Notes: a model not told the origin generated them from the letters alone. DNA of 64,000 bases from MED-G105 sp039814575 (GCA_039814575.1 JBCCAY010000010.1:67913-131912); one strand, 5' to 3'; shown: positions 44,785 to 54,526, counted from the first letter of the stretch. Made by a program: numbers and translations.

Positions 44785-45262
44785 CCTAGATTGCCCTGTC
44801 CGGCTTCTGAGGTTTCCGTTAACCGCCCATCTATAGTTTGAGATCAACGCACTCCGTGGTGACGGGGCCGTGCAATGCGGCGATTGCAGGCGCAAGATAA
44901 GCCGGCGCGCAGGCGCGAAGTTGAAAAGTCCGCATGCCCTTGTCCGGTAGCTCGTCCCGTTCAATCACGCGATGTCGCGAGACCGAACGTTGTTTGGTCA
45001 ACGAGGCGAAAATTTCATCACGGGTTCAACCAATAAAAATGTCGTGAATCTCGTTATCAAGAGAGTGTCTGTACCCATTATACGATTACGCGATAGAGTA
45101 TTTTGCGGTGTCAAACGTCCAAAAATCGCGATCAGGTAGCTTTAAGAGTTTCGTTTTTCGATAACATAGAGCACGGTTGCGTCTTCGCCTGACCGCGGTC
45201 ACAGTCGGGCGACAATTAGCGCGACTCTTTTAAATCAGCGAAGCAATGTACTGCGCACCCCC
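44785..45262. other. Intergenic region with gene remnant
   Basis: 478 bases after gcdG. The left part carries an anonymous coding remnant on the minus strand (listed separately). The right part, from about 45030, is AT-rich and should hold the promoter of the sigma factor gene; no clear Fur-type box is seen. Confidence 0.5.
44831..45025 (-). pseudogene. Anonymous C-terminal gene remnant
   Basis: On the minus strand, 64 codons remain open to a TAG at 44831-44833 and read like genuine protein: TRDEIFASLTKQRS, then ELPDKGMRTFQLRACAP and AALHGPVTTECVDLKL. There is an in-frame TGA directly upstream at 45026-45028, no start codon or ribosome binding site, and no open frame beyond. I read it as the C-terminal tail of a lost gene, but I cannot name the family. 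Confidence 0.4.
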
Positions 45263-45886
45263 ATGGGCACGAACGTAGATGATGACGAACACGAGGATAA
45301 GGCGGCGCGAAAGGGCAGCGCCGTCTTTTCGGCGTATATGCAATACAAATCAGTCTTACGTGCGGTGTTGAGGCGGTATCTAAGAAAGTCGTCGGATCAA
45401 GAAGACCTTCTTCAAGAGACGTTCACCCTAGCGTACGAGGCGGAACACAAAAATCCGATTAACCATCCGAAATCCTATTTATTTAAGGTCGCAAAATCGC
45501 TAGCAATTCGCGAAAGCACGAAAATGTCGACGAAATTGACAGATCATATAGAGGATTTTGACACGACGGATCTCTCTTCTAATGAGCCATCCGCATTTGA
45601 TGCGCTTTCCGGCAAAGAGGAGATGAACGCCTTAAATCAAGCGATTGCAGCGCTCCCCCCGCAATGCCGGAAGGTTTTTGTTCTGAGGAAATTCCACGGT
45701 CTATCGCATAAGGAGATCGCGGAAACAATGGGGCTCTCGACAAGCACAACCGAAAAGCACCTCGCAAAGGCGCTCGAAAAGTGCAGCGCCTATATGCGCC
45801 TGAGCACGGCGCAGCCACAGGATTCGACAAAAGAACCGACAAAAAAAGGCGCGGACCCCAAAACCCCAGCTGCCAAAAAGCCATGA
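45263..45886 (+). CDS. ECF sigma factor, FecI type
   Basis: 207 residues. Region 2 is at about 25-90 (YKSVLRAVLRRYLRKSSDQEDLLQETFTLAYE, given in part). Region 4 is at about 130-180 (LPPQCRKVFVLRKFHGLSHKEIAETMGLSTSTTEKH). The tail is Lys/Pro-rich. It starts module 1 (sigma-FecR-TonB receptor) and should direct transcription of the receptor at 47126 when released by FecR. FecR begins 16 bases downstream. Confidence 0.9.
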   Translation: MGTNVDDDEHEDKAARKGSAVFSAYMQYKSVLRAVLRRYLRKSSDQEDLLQETFTLAYEAEHKNPINHPKSYLFKVAKSLAIRESTKMSTKLTDHIEDFDTTDLSSNEPSAFDALSGKEEMNALNQAIAALPPQCRKVFVLRKFHGLSHKEIAETMGLSTSTTEKHLAKALEKCSAYMRLSTAQPQDSTKEPTKKGADPKTPAAKKP

Positions 45887-45902
45887 GTATCGTTAACGAC
45901 CG

Positions 45903-46946
45903 ATGACTGACGTAACGCAATTTCCAAACACAACGACAGCGACCGCAGCGGCTAGCACTTGGATCGCGCGCCTTGACGGACGCGCCCTAACCCCCGCTGA
46001 GGAGCAGGAGTTTCACGCTTGGATTGAGGCGGACGAGCAAAACCGATCTGAAATTATTCGCCTTTCTGCACTTTGGGATCGGATTGATAATCTGGCTCCT
46101 CTGGTCAATGTAAGCGCGATCGAGAACGATAAGGCTTCTCCAAGCAACACGAGCGATCGTTTCAGTGGCTGGCGTTACGCCGCTTCGTTCGCCGCGCTCG
46201 CCGCCATCAGCGCCGTCCTTTGGTTGTCATTCACTGCTGACAAAAGAGATTTAGTAGCGCAAAATGGGGCCTATGCGACGCTCATTGGCGAGCGGAAATC
46301 CTTAATGTTACCGGACGGATCGACTGTTTTACTGAACACGGACAGTCGTCTTGAGGTGGCGTTCAGAGGCGACATGCGAGAAATACGCCTGCTCGCCGGT
46401 GAGGCGCATTTTGACGTAGCCCATAGCCGTATTCCTTTCGTTGTGAGCTCACGAGACAGTATGGTGGAAGCCGTGGGCACCGAATTCTCAGTCCACTTAC
46501 GCCAGTCAGACGTCGAAGTGATCGTGAACGAGGGACGTGTACGGATAGCGCCCGAAGACTGCGTCGACACCGATGACCTTAGCGCCGAAACCGCCGAGAT
46601 GCTGACGCCGCCCCGCTTCGTCGATGCAGGCAACGCCGCCGTCTTCTCCCATGATACGACTGCGTTCGCGTCCTTAAAAATGGATAATGTCGATAAGGCG
46701 CTTTCCTGGCGAGAGGGCGTGCTCGTCTTCGACGACGAGCCCCTGGCTGACGTTATCCAAGAAGTAAGCCGGTATACGCCTTATCAAATAGTTATCGCTG
46801 ATCCTGATATTCGCTCACGGCTTGTGGGCGGGTATTTCAAAGCAGAGCAAACAATGGCCATACTCACCTCGCTTGAGCAGGGGTTTGGTGTGCGCGTCGA
46901 TGAAGTTGAAAATGGCGTGTTTTACATCTCGGATAATGGTCGGTGA
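45903..46946 (+). CDS. FecR family anti-sigma / signal transducer
   Basis: 347 residues. The DUF4880 cytoplasmic N-terminus (STWIARLDGRALTPAEEQEF, LWDRIDNLAPL) is followed by one membrane span at about 84-104 (YAASFAALAAISAVLWLSF). The periplasmic FecR domain follows (LPDGSTVLLNTDSRLEVAF, GEAHFDVAH, VEAVGTEFSV) and an STN-interacting C-terminal part (DVIQEVSRYTPYQIVI). It should bind the sigma factor inside and the receptor's signalling domain outside. Confidence 0.9.
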   Translation: MTDVTQFPNTTTATAAASTWIARLDGRALTPAEEQEFHAWIEADEQNRSEIIRLSALWDRIDNLAPLVNVSAIENDKASPSNTSDRFSGWRYAASFAALAAISAVLWLSFTADKRDLVAQNGAYATLIGERKSLMLPDGSTVLLNTDSRLEVAFRGDMREIRLLAGEAHFDVAHSRIPFVVSSRDSMVEAVGTEFSVHLRQSDVEVIVNEGRVRIAPEDCVDTDDLSAETAEMLTPPRFVDAGNAAVFSHDTTAFASLKMDNVDKALSWREGVLVFDDEPLADVIQEVSRYTPYQIVIADPDIRSRLVGGYFKAEQTMAILTSLEQGFGVRVDEVENGVFYISDNGR

Positions 46947-47125
46947 CCGCATCAACGATGTTGGGCGCCGCCGCAGGGCGCGCCTTTGCACGTTAAAGCG
47001 ATCTGATTCACGTAACGGAAAAAAATGAAAAACATATAGAGGTTTTTTGACGGCGGCTTCTCTATCTTTATGCAGCGTACAAAAAAGTTAATCGAAGGTC
47101 GCTGTCGACGAAAGTAGGGGAAACT

Positions 47126-49798
47126 TTGCCGCGTTTAGGGAGGGCGGTCTTGAGGTGTTTTCTTGTGCTGGTTGCTTCGTGCATGACGTGCGCGAATGCG
47201 GCGGCGCAGGGTAATATGCCTGTAAGACACATTACGGAATTGGAAACCATCCAATTCGACATTCCGAAGCAAGGCCTGGCCGAATCGCTGCGCGCTTTTG
47301 CGCGTCAGAGCGGCGTTGGCCTGTTGTTTCCTCAAGAACTCGTTGCTTCCGTAGAAGCCAATGCGCTGATGGGAGCATACGCCCCGGATGAAGCGATCGG
47401 CGTCCTGCTTAGCGGGACGGGCCTCGTCGGGAGCATTAACGCCGAAGCCGTGCTGGTTGTTTCGCCGGCGCCGGCAAATGAAGCGAAAGAAGTGAGGGAA
47501 ACTTTAATGGAACGTCAAAATAAAAAACGGGGACTATTTGGATTGCTATCGACGGTGTCGGTGGCGGTTCTAAGTTGGAACAGCGGCAGTGCGTATGCAC
47601 AAGCCGACGGCGACAATGTAGATGAGATCGTGGTTCAGGGACGCATGTTCCGCGACCCATCAGACTCCGTTGCGACAAAGTTGAATACGCCGCTGGCAGA
47701 AACAGCCGGACAGGTGCTCGTCTTAACCGACGACTTTTTTGATACGATCGGCATCGTCAGCGCCGATGAAGCAATTGAGTTCGTACCCGGCATAACGAAC
47801 TTCGCCGGCGGCTCGGCTGGTTTCAACTTCTTCACCGCACGTGGGTTTGGTTTAAACGGCTTGAACGCCATCCGCGTTAACGGCGCGCCAATCGGCGGCG
47901 CTGAGCTGTTAATTGATACCGCCGCTCTTTCTCGTTTGGAGTTCGTCAAAGGTTCGCAGGCGGCCTCTTATGGGCAGATTAGCGCGGGCGGCTTTGTCAA
48001 TATTGCGCTCAAAGACGCTCCGAACGAGGCGCAGGGCCATGCGGCGATCCGCTTCGACTCATTCGGCGAAGTGCGCGGCGAAGTAACCTATGGTGGACCG
48101 CTCAACGATTCCGGAACAGTGCGAGCCCTTGGGTCTTATGTCCGCACAAGTAGCCCAACGAACTTTAGCGGCAACAACTTCGACTCTAATTCGGAGGCCG
48201 CTTATGGAACCGTTGAAGTCGACCTTACTGACCGACTGACAGTCTCCGGCAACGCCTATTATTTTGATAGCGAAGATCCGCTAAGTTACGGTCTGCCCTT
48301 AGGCCGAGACGACACCGATCCCGCCAATCCGGTCTTCAGCTTTTTCAATCCTAGCCGCGATTTCTTTCCAGGCGGACGGGAAAGCAAGGTCAATACGAGT
48401 TTCTTCCTCGGCCAAGCCGGCGCTAACTATAAAATCAATGACAATCATTCCATCTCCGCGACGTACTCCCAAGTACGGGTGACGAATGACGGCAACGAGA
48501 TGTACCTCGCTGAAACATTCAACGAGTCATATGACGGCGGTTTCATTGATTTGACGCCCGGCTCGCCGGATTTCGGCATCGGCACATTTGAGTCCTTTCC
48601 TTACCGCGACACGCAGAAAACACAGTTCGCTGAACTGCGGTGGAACGGAAAAACCGATATTGGTGACAATGCGATCCTAAACTTTGTTCTTTCTGGAGAG
48701 TATTTTGACCAGGAGACTGAGTTCGCCTTCAACACCTATGACGACAGCATTGACGGCTTCCCGATCGATGTTTTCAATCCGGCTCGCGACGAACCGAATC
48801 CGTTTGTCGGGTCCGTTAGGGACGATAGTTTTGTTGAATCCTTTGGAAACGAGATTCTATCGTTCTCAGCGCTCTTAAACCTCGATCTTTTCGACCGCCT
48901 TCGGATCGGCGGCGGCATTCGATATGATGATCGTGAAGGCGATGTCACGATTGAGGAAGAAGGCGACTCCAGTGTTGAAACATTCAATAATGAAGTGTTC
49001 AGCTATTCCGCGTCTATCGCTTACGACATCGTAGAAAACGTCACGGCGTATTACGCCTATAGCGAGGGCTTTGAATACAACAGCTCACTGACGTGTGACC
49101 TGACCACCGTCGATCCCGAAGAAAACCGGGCCCACGAAGTTGGCGTGAAATGGGAACCGAACGCAAACTTATTGGGAAGTATCGCTTTCTTTGACGCAAA
49201 ATCAGTAAACTCCCTAACGTTCCGACCATGTCCAGCATCCTCCCCTCTTCAAGACGGGGCGGTCCTCGGTATTTCCAACCAATCAGCGCAAGGTGTCGAA
49301 ATCGAATTGGTCGGCTCAATTACGCCGCAATGGAGTTTTGGCGGCGGCATTTCTTATATCGATGACGGATTTGGCGACATTGAGCTCCCCTCGCCTGACC
49401 TCGCGGTGAAGTTCTTCACCACCTACGACATCGTCGATGGCCCGTTAGCAGGCTTTGGCTTTGGCGGCGGAATTGATCTTGGCGTCAATCGGGGCATAGA
49501 GGATTTCGGCGACACGCTTAGCTCAACGATTCCCGCGAGCGTCGAATCCTTTAACGGCGTTCCAATTGCGGATGTCATTGACGAAGACGGCGTGGTGCGT
49601 TTCAACCGCTTCCTTGACACCGATAACTTCATCGAAGTCGATCTTGTCGCTTACTACAATGTAACCGACAATATCGAACTTCGGCTGAACGGGCGCAATG
49701 TCTTCGGAGGAAACCAGTCGATCACCCCCGCTTGGTACGGTGAAAACTACTTCCAACAACCCGCGTCCCTAATCGCGACGATTGATATCGACTTTTAA
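47126..49798 (+). CDS. TonB-dependent transducer with STN domain and an internal second signal peptide
   Basis: 890 residues from a TTG start at 47126 (GTAGGGG upstream). First signal peptide 1-28 (cleavage near NAAAQG), then an STN domain about 40-113 (FDIPKQGLAESLRAFARQSG, LSGTGLVGSINAEAVLVV). At residue 128 a second methionine begins MERQNKKRGLFG, a complete signal peptide ending GSAYAQA. It is preceded by GAGGG (47494-47498) eight bases before that ATG. The TonB box DEIVVQG, plug (IRVNGAPIGGAELLIDTAALSRLEFVKG in part) and barrel (ending LIATIDIDF) follow. The receptor may therefore be made in long (transducer) and short (763-residue) forms. Upstream AT-rich GGAAAAAAATGAAAAA at about 47016 may belong to an ECF promoter. 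Confidence 0.85.
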   Translation: MPRLGRAVLRCFLVLVASCMTCANAAAQGNMPVRHITELETIQFDIPKQGLAESLRAFARQSGVGLLFPQELVASVEANALMGAYAPDEAIGVLLSGTGLVGSINAEAVLVVSPAPANEAKEVRETLMERQNKKRGLFGLLSTVSVAVLSWNSGSAYAQADGDNVDEIVVQGRMFRDPSDSVATKLNTPLAETAGQVLVLTDDFFDTIGIVSADEAIEFVPGITNFAGGSAGFNFFTARGFGLNGLNAIRVNGAPIGGAELLIDTAALSRLEFVKGSQAASYGQISAGGFVNIALKDAPNEAQGHAAIRFDSFGEVRGEVTYGGPLNDSGTVRALGSYVRTSSPTNFSGNNFDSNSEAAYGTVEVDLTDRLTVSGNAYYFDSEDPLSYGLPLGRDDTDPANPVFSFFNPSRDFFPGGRESKVNTSFFLGQAGANYKINDNHSISATYSQVRVTNDGNEMYLAETFNESYDGGFIDLTPGSPDFGIGTFESFPYRDTQKTQFAELRWNGKTDIGDNAILNFVLSGEYFDQETEFAFNTYDDSIDGFPIDVFNPARDEPNPFVGSVRDDSFVESFGNEILSFSALLNLDLFDRLRIGGGIRYDDREGDVTIEEEGDSSVETFNNEVFSYSASIAYDIVENVTAYYAYSEGFEYNSSLTCDLTTVDPEENRAHEVGVKWEPNANLLGSIAFFDAKSVNSLTFRPCPASSPLQDGAVLGISNQSAQGVEIELVGSITPQWSFGGGISYIDDGFGDIELPSPDLAVKFFTTYDIVDGPLAGFGFGGGIDLGVNRGIEDFGDTLSSTIPASVESFNGVPIADVIDEDGVVRFNRFLDTDNFIEVDLVAYYNVTDNIELRLNGRNVFGGNQSITPAWYGENYFQQPASLIATIDIDF

Positions 49799-49815
49799 TC
49801 AATCACGACAAAGCA

Positions 49816-49842
49816 GGTAACGAGTAAGTTTTACTCGTTACC
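49816..49842. terminator. Hairpin after module 1 receptor gene
   Basis: Perfect 12-bp stem GGTAACGAGTAA (49816-49827) pairing with 49831-49842, 3-base loop, 18 bases after the receptor stop. There is no long T run, but position and symmetry fit a transcription terminator. Confidence 0.7.
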
Positions 49843-49920
49843 TTCAAAGTCACAGTATTCCTCTTACGGATATACAAAACGGCGTCTTGCGTTAAAACCA
49901 AGGCTAACGAAACCACGATT

Positions 49921-49951
49921 GCGCAGCGCCCATAATACATGGGCGCTGCGC
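49921..49951. terminator. Perfect 13-bp hairpin between convergent receptors
   Basis: GCGCAGCGCCCAT (49921-49933), loop AATAC, then the exact complement to 49951. It is GC-rich and very stable, with no T run on either side. A transcription barrier between the two modules is likely. Confidence 0.6.
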
Positions 49952-50221
49952 GAAGTCTTTGCGATCAATATACGCGCGCCGTCATTCATTCATTGCAGCT
50001 TTAACAGCGTCGATAATTGTTATTCTGCATGCGGATGCTAGATGACAGAGTCTCAATCATCCACGGTCTCCTTCTCAGAATTCACTGCGCAACTAATTCC
50101 GAGACTAACTCTCTCTCATGCCATTCACTCATCAGACAGAAAGTTTCAAGAGATCTATCCGTCTCCTATCGAGCTCTCTTCCAAACGCACGTGAACGTTC
50201 ACCTAGGCTCCAAACCGCCGA

Positions 50222-52690
50222 CTAAAAAGCAGCGGTGATGCTCGCGCGAAGCGTTCGTGGTGATGAAATCACGAGCCCGCGTGTGTTTGACGCTTCCCAA
50301 TAATTTTCGTCGAAAATATTGTTGACGAAGAAACGAAGCGTAAATTCAGCGGTGTCTGTCTCGAACTCTTTCGCAACGCCAAAATCGGCGACGATAAAGC
50401 TGTCCACTTCGATCGCATTTGATAATTGGCCAAAAGACAAATCGACGAATTGCGGCCCCTCGTAACGAAGTCCCCCATTTACGCTTAGGCCGTTTGCGAA
50501 GGGAAATTGATAGTCCGCGAATATGGATGCCGAAAGCTTGGGGACGCCAGGCGGACGATTGCCAGCAATGGCTGGATCTCCATTGTCTTCGATTTCAGCG
50601 TCAAGATAGGTAAAACCGCTGATCAATTCCAAACCGTCAAGGACCTCACCGGTAACCTGCAACTCGACGCCGCGATGAACCTGTCTACCATCTTGTACAA
50701 AGACATTTTGGCTATTCAGTAACTCTAAGTCTCTTTCGATCTGGAATATCGCTGCTGTGGCGAGCATCGAGCCCAATTCGACCTTTGCGCCCGCTTCAAT
50801 TTGGCGGCTCGTGATCGGCTCCAAATTCTCAAACTCGTTTACAGCGCCAGCAGGCGCGATACCGCCGACTTCCAAGCCCTCGGTGTAGCTCGTATAGAGG
50901 GATGAATTCTCGGTGGGTTTAAAAGAAACCGTGGCAAACGGAGCAATCGCGTCTTGTTCATATTCATTGAAAAAGCCATCTTGGATATCGACCGCGCTGA
51001 AGCCGCCTATAACACCAATGCGATCATTCCACGCACGCAACTCTCCTTTGACGAGGATTGTATCGACGACACGTTCCCCACCACCGGAAAATCCACCGAA
51101 TTCATCAAGGACTTCCCCAGGATCAACGGGTTCAGGAAAGATCTGTGGCTCAAGAATATTGTAATTCCCCAAAAAAGCGAAACTGAAACTCTCGAATAGC
51201 TGATCGACCTCTGAACGGGAGTATCCAACGCTTCCCGACAAATTGATTCCGCCGATATCGCGGGCTGTATTTGCTATTATACTGAAGGTCTCATTTTTCG
51301 TTGGAAAACGACCGACGTCGGAGAAAAAATCACAACGGCCGTCTTCCTCTACCCCAAAACACGTACTCACCACATAGGGATCGCCGTCTGTATCATAAAC
51401 GCCATAGCCTGCTGTAACAGACGTATCATCGTTGATGGTCACTGTCCCATTGAACTGATACAGCCAACCGGTGCTTGCTTGAATCTGCGTCCAAGGCTGA
51501 CCGTAATTTCGCCGCGGATCAGGCACGGGCGGCAATTGCGTCGCTGAGGCGCTTACAAAAAGGTTGTCTTGAAAGCCCGTCGTAACATCTACGATCCGCG
51601 CCACTTGAGCATTCAAGTCAATAATTTCCGTAGGCCGCCAATTTACATAGAGCGAGTATAAATCGTTTTGTCGCTCGACATTGTCTACAGCAAGCTCTCC
51701 ATCTTGCGTCGAGATCACCAATCGGGCGCCGAACTGATCCCCGGGCCCAAAACGACGGGACAAATCACCGGAAAATATGTAGGCTGAATCTGATAGATAA
51801 GCAGCGCTGATTGAAGTAACCGGCTCAGCGCCCGGTCGTTTCGGAACAACGTTTATCGCGCCCCCGGGACCGGATCGGTTCGTTGTCGACGCGCCAGCGA
51901 TTATGGAATTCGCGCCTCGAAATACTTCAACCCGCTCCAACTGCGCGGCATTTATAAATCCTTGCTCAGGGAGCAGATTTGGAAGACCGTCATAAATAAA
52001 CGCGCCGCGTCCAACCGAAAACCCTCTAATCGTGAACTCATCAAGAAATCCCGCGGCTTGGTCTTCGCTGGAAACAGACGGATCGCGGGTCAAAATATCA
52101 CGTAAGGATGCGCTAACTGTGGATTCAACAAGTTCTGACGTAAAAGAAGTAACGCTAAACGGCGTATCTAATATCGGTCGATTGCCCAGAGCGTTGAAAT
52201 TCTGATTCTTGCCAATATTGCCCGTTGTCAATCGTCGGCCTTCAACAATTATCGTCTCGCCGACACGCGGTTTTAGATCGTCCTCTACGTAAGCGCCTTT
52301 TGAAGATTGGCGCGCTCGTTCCAATTGCGCAGCCTGTTGTGCGATGATGAACGCACCGTCGGTTGACGTATAAACCAGGCGCGATCCCGCGAGCGCCAGC
52401 CCCAGCGCCTCCCGGGCGCCCATCAAACCGGATATAACGGGCGCGGTTTTTCCCACGACGAGGTCATCTGAAGCAATGACGTTTAGCCCGTAAGCGTTCG
52501 AGATCGCGATCAGCGATTTGTTTAACGGTCCGGCAGGAACATAGAGTTGCCGCGCCGCCGCCTCCGCGTAAGCGTCCCGATCCTGATCTTCTTGAGCCAT
52601 TGCCGCCGGAGCCGCTACGGAAATTGCGATTGCCGATGCAACACCAAGCGATGCTGTTTTACCCCATTGAATTTTTTCGAGTATGTTCAC
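50222..52690 (-). CDS. TonB-dependent siderophore receptor-type transducer with STN domain
   Basis: 822 residues. Signal peptide 1-32 (cleavage near AAMAQED), STN domain about 48-118 (YVPAGPLNKSLIAISNAYGLNVIAS, ALGLALAGSRLVY, in part), then a TonB-box-like ETIIVEGRRL. The plug (RPILDTPFSVTSFTSE, IYDGLPNLLPEQGF, VEVFRGANSIIAGAS) is of the ferric-siderophore receptor type. The barrel ends in RASITAAF. It is the receptor of module 2 and is read toward module 1. Ligand unknown; iron-siderophore is likely from the plug pattern. Confidence 0.9.
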   Translation of the reverse strand: MNILEKIQWGKTASLGVASAIAISVAAPAAMAQEDQDRDAYAEAAARQLYVPAGPLNKSLIAISNAYGLNVIASDDLVVGKTAPVISGLMGAREALGLALAGSRLVYTSTDGAFIIAQQAAQLERARQSSKGAYVEDDLKPRVGETIIVEGRRLTTGNIGKNQNFNALGNRPILDTPFSVTSFTSELVESTVSASLRDILTRDPSVSSEDQAAGFLDEFTIRGFSVGRGAFIYDGLPNLLPEQGFINAAQLERVEVFRGANSIIAGASTTNRSGPGGAINVVPKRPGAEPVTSISAAYLSDSAYIFSGDLSRRFGPGDQFGARLVISTQDGELAVDNVERQNDLYSLYVNWRPTEIIDLNAQVARIVDVTTGFQDNLFVSASATQLPPVPDPRRNYGQPWTQIQASTGWLYQFNGTVTINDDTSVTAGYGVYDTDGDPYVVSTCFGVEEDGRCDFFSDVGRFPTKNETFSIIANTARDIGGINLSGSVGYSRSEVDQLFESFSFAFLGNYNILEPQIFPEPVDPGEVLDEFGGFSGGGERVVDTILVKGELRAWNDRIGVIGGFSAVDIQDGFFNEYEQDAIAPFATVSFKPTENSSLYTSYTEGLEVGGIAPAGAVNEFENLEPITSRQIEAGAKVELGSMLATAAIFQIERDLELLNSQNVFVQDGRQVHRGVELQVTGEVLDGLELISGFTYLDAEIEDNGDPAIAGNRPPGVPKLSASIFADYQFPFANGLSVNGGLRYEGPQFVDLSFGQLSNAIEVDSFIVADFGVAKEFETDTAEFTLRFFVNNIFDENYWEASNTRGLVISSPRTLRASITAAF

Positions 52691-52830
52691 GATGCCGCCC
52701 CAAAGAAAATTTGCGAATGCGCCGCATGCGCAGCCCTCAAGGCTATGACCCTTAAGAAGTCGAAATCGACACCTTGCCGCGTAAAAAAAGTTCGGAACGT
52801 GTAGAAGAAATGCGACCTGCGCCGTTCGCC

Positions 52831-53907
52831 CTAGCCGTCTTTTGCCCTAGCCGTCTTCGCCCGAATGCGGATGACGTCCGGCTCGCTTCGGTCGATCTCG
52901 ACCGGGTGGATCGCTTCTAGAGTATTGAGCATCCCGTCAATATCGCGCCCGTTGAAGGCGCCCGAAATTTTATAGGCTGAGACATATTCAGACCCGATAG
53001 TGAATTCGACGCGCGCATTGGCGTACCGATTGGCGTCGGCGACCAATTCGGCGAGGGATGCAGATTCATAGACAAGCCTGTCGCTTCGCCATTCTCCAAC
53101 CCGCCCGATGTTTACTGAAACTGTAGATTGCAGCCCGTCGCCATCTATTGCGGCGATCTGGGTTCCAGCGCTCAGCGGGCGCCGCGTAACAAAATCTGAC
53201 GCCTCGCCGTCGATAAGCATGGGATACCCAACTTCAACGCGACCTTCGGCGACGGCGACGCGCGTAACGCCGCCGGATCGGCGCACATCGAACTGGGTCC
53301 CGAGCGCCTTAGCCGTTAACCGGTCGGCGGTGACGGTAAACGGTCTTGTCGGATCGGAAGCGACGTCAAAAAACGCAGCGCCTCTTAGAAGCTCGACATC
53401 TCGGGCGTTGGACAAAATCGAAACAGCGATCTCGCTCGCCGCGCCCAGCGTAACCTTGGTTCCCTCATTGAGGGTTATCTCACGGCTTTCCCCGATCGCG
53501 CTTACGAATGTGACGGAAACGACCGCCTCGATTGCGTCAGGCGTGTCGCCACCTCCAAATATCGTCGGAATGGCGACAACAGACATCGCCGCTAGCACCG
53601 CGCCAGCGGCCGCCACTTGGAACAACCTGGCGTTTAGACCGCCTATTGCGACATTCGATAACGCAAAGATACGATCTTCCGAGCCGATCTCTGCAAAACG
53701 CTCGTCAATATCGTCGCGCGATAACCGGCCCATGGCGCTGGAGATTGTCGACGCACGTTCATAGGCGTCCTCATGGCGCGGATCGGCATTAATCCACTTT
53801 TCGAAAGCGGCCCGCTCGGCATCGCTGATCTCGAAATTGTTGATCCGGACCTGCCAGTCATGGGCGGTTTTTCGGATCGATCTCAACTCGTCGTCCGCAT
53901 CACTCAT
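52831..53907 (-). CDS. FecR family anti-sigma / signal transducer
   Basis: 358 residues from the ATG at 53907, four bases after the sigma factor stop with a GAGG site; a longer frame upstream overlaps the sigma gene and is not used. The DUF4880 N-terminus is DDELRSIRKTAHDWQVRI...WINADPRHEDAYERA. One membrane span lies at about 112-132 (LFQVAAAGAVLAAMSVVAIP). The FecR domain has ITLNEGTKVTLGAASEI and GAAFFDVASD. The C-terminal DUF4974-like segment includes ASLAELVADANRYANARV. The middle gene of module 2. Confidence 0.9.
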   Translation of the reverse strand: MSDADDELRSIRKTAHDWQVRINNFEISDAERAAFEKWINADPRHEDAYERASTISSAMGRLSRDDIDERFAEIGSEDRIFALSNVAIGGLNARLFQVAAAGAVLAAMSVVAIPTIFGGGDTPDAIEAVVSVTFVSAIGESREITLNEGTKVTLGAASEIAVSILSNARDVELLRGAAFFDVASDPTRPFTVTADRLTAKALGTQFDVRRSGGVTRVAVAEGRVEVGYPMLIDGEASDFVTRRPLSAGTQIAAIDGDGLQSTVSVNIGRVGEWRSDRLVYESASLAELVADANRYANARVEFTIGSEYVSAYKISGAFNGRDIDGMLNTLEAIHPVEIDRSEPDVIRIRAKTARAKDG

Positions 53908-53911
53908 CACC

Positions 53912-54526
53912 TCAGCGCTCCGCCTGTTCAGCGAGCATCGTATCAATGTCTTCGCACGCGCGCGCCACATGCTTCGCCGCCGCGGTGCGCCCGACCCCCA
54001 TACGCCGACCGACTTCGGCCACCGACAATCCGTCGATACGATGCAAGATCAACGCGCGTCGTCGTCGTTCTGGCATCTTGCGCAGCAAATCGTTGATTGA
54101 GTTCAATTGCTGTTTCGCTTCCATGGCCCTTTCAGGCGTCCGATCGTCACCGACTTCCACGAAAAAAATTTGCTCAATGTCGAAAGCGTAGCGGTCCCGC
54201 ACATCCCTCGATCGAATTTCCTTACGGAGGAGATTGCGCGCCGTGCTCCAGAGAAAGGCTTTCAAGTTACGGATCGAAGCCGTATCGCCACGTTCAAGGA
54301 CCTTTTCAAACGCCGCCTGAGCGATATCGTCCGGGTCCGGCGGCCCATCACCGTACATTTTTCGCAAAGTGGCAGAAAGCTGCGCAGCGTAGTCTTCGTA
54401 TAACCTCGTGACACGCGGCGGTGATTGTTCCGATGAAGGGCAATCAACAACCTTGCGCGGCCGGCTGGGCCTTGTAGCAAATATGCTTTGCGCATCGCGG
54501 GCGCTTAGCCGCGCGCTCTCACTCAT
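53912..54526 (-). CDS. ECF sigma factor, FecI type
   Basis: 204 residues. Region 2: YEDYAAQLSATLRKMYGDG, PDPDDIAQAAFEKVLERGD. Region 4: MPERRRRALILHRIDGLSVAEVGRRMGVGRTAAAKHVARA (in part). It has an N-terminal extension of about 40 residues ahead of region 2. It starts module 2 (sigma-FecR-receptor), which faces module 1 in mirror order. Confidence 0.9.
   Translation of the reverse strand: MSESARLSARDAQSIFATRPSRPRKVVDCPSSEQSPPRVTRLYEDYAAQLSATLRKMYGDGPPDPDDIAQAAFEKVLERGDTASIRNLKAFLWSTARNLLRKEIRSRDVRDRYAFDIEQIFFVEVGDDRTPERAMEAKQQLNSINDLLRKMPERRRRALILHRIDGLSVAEVGRRMGVGRTAAAKHVARACEDIDTMLAEQAER

Larger units (their letters stand above)
49799..50221. other. Intergenic region between convergent TonB receptor genes
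   Basis: 423 bases. It holds two strong hairpins (listed separately) that can terminate transcription from both sides. Short open frames on the plus strand (for example at 50017) look unlike genes. Confidence 0.6.
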
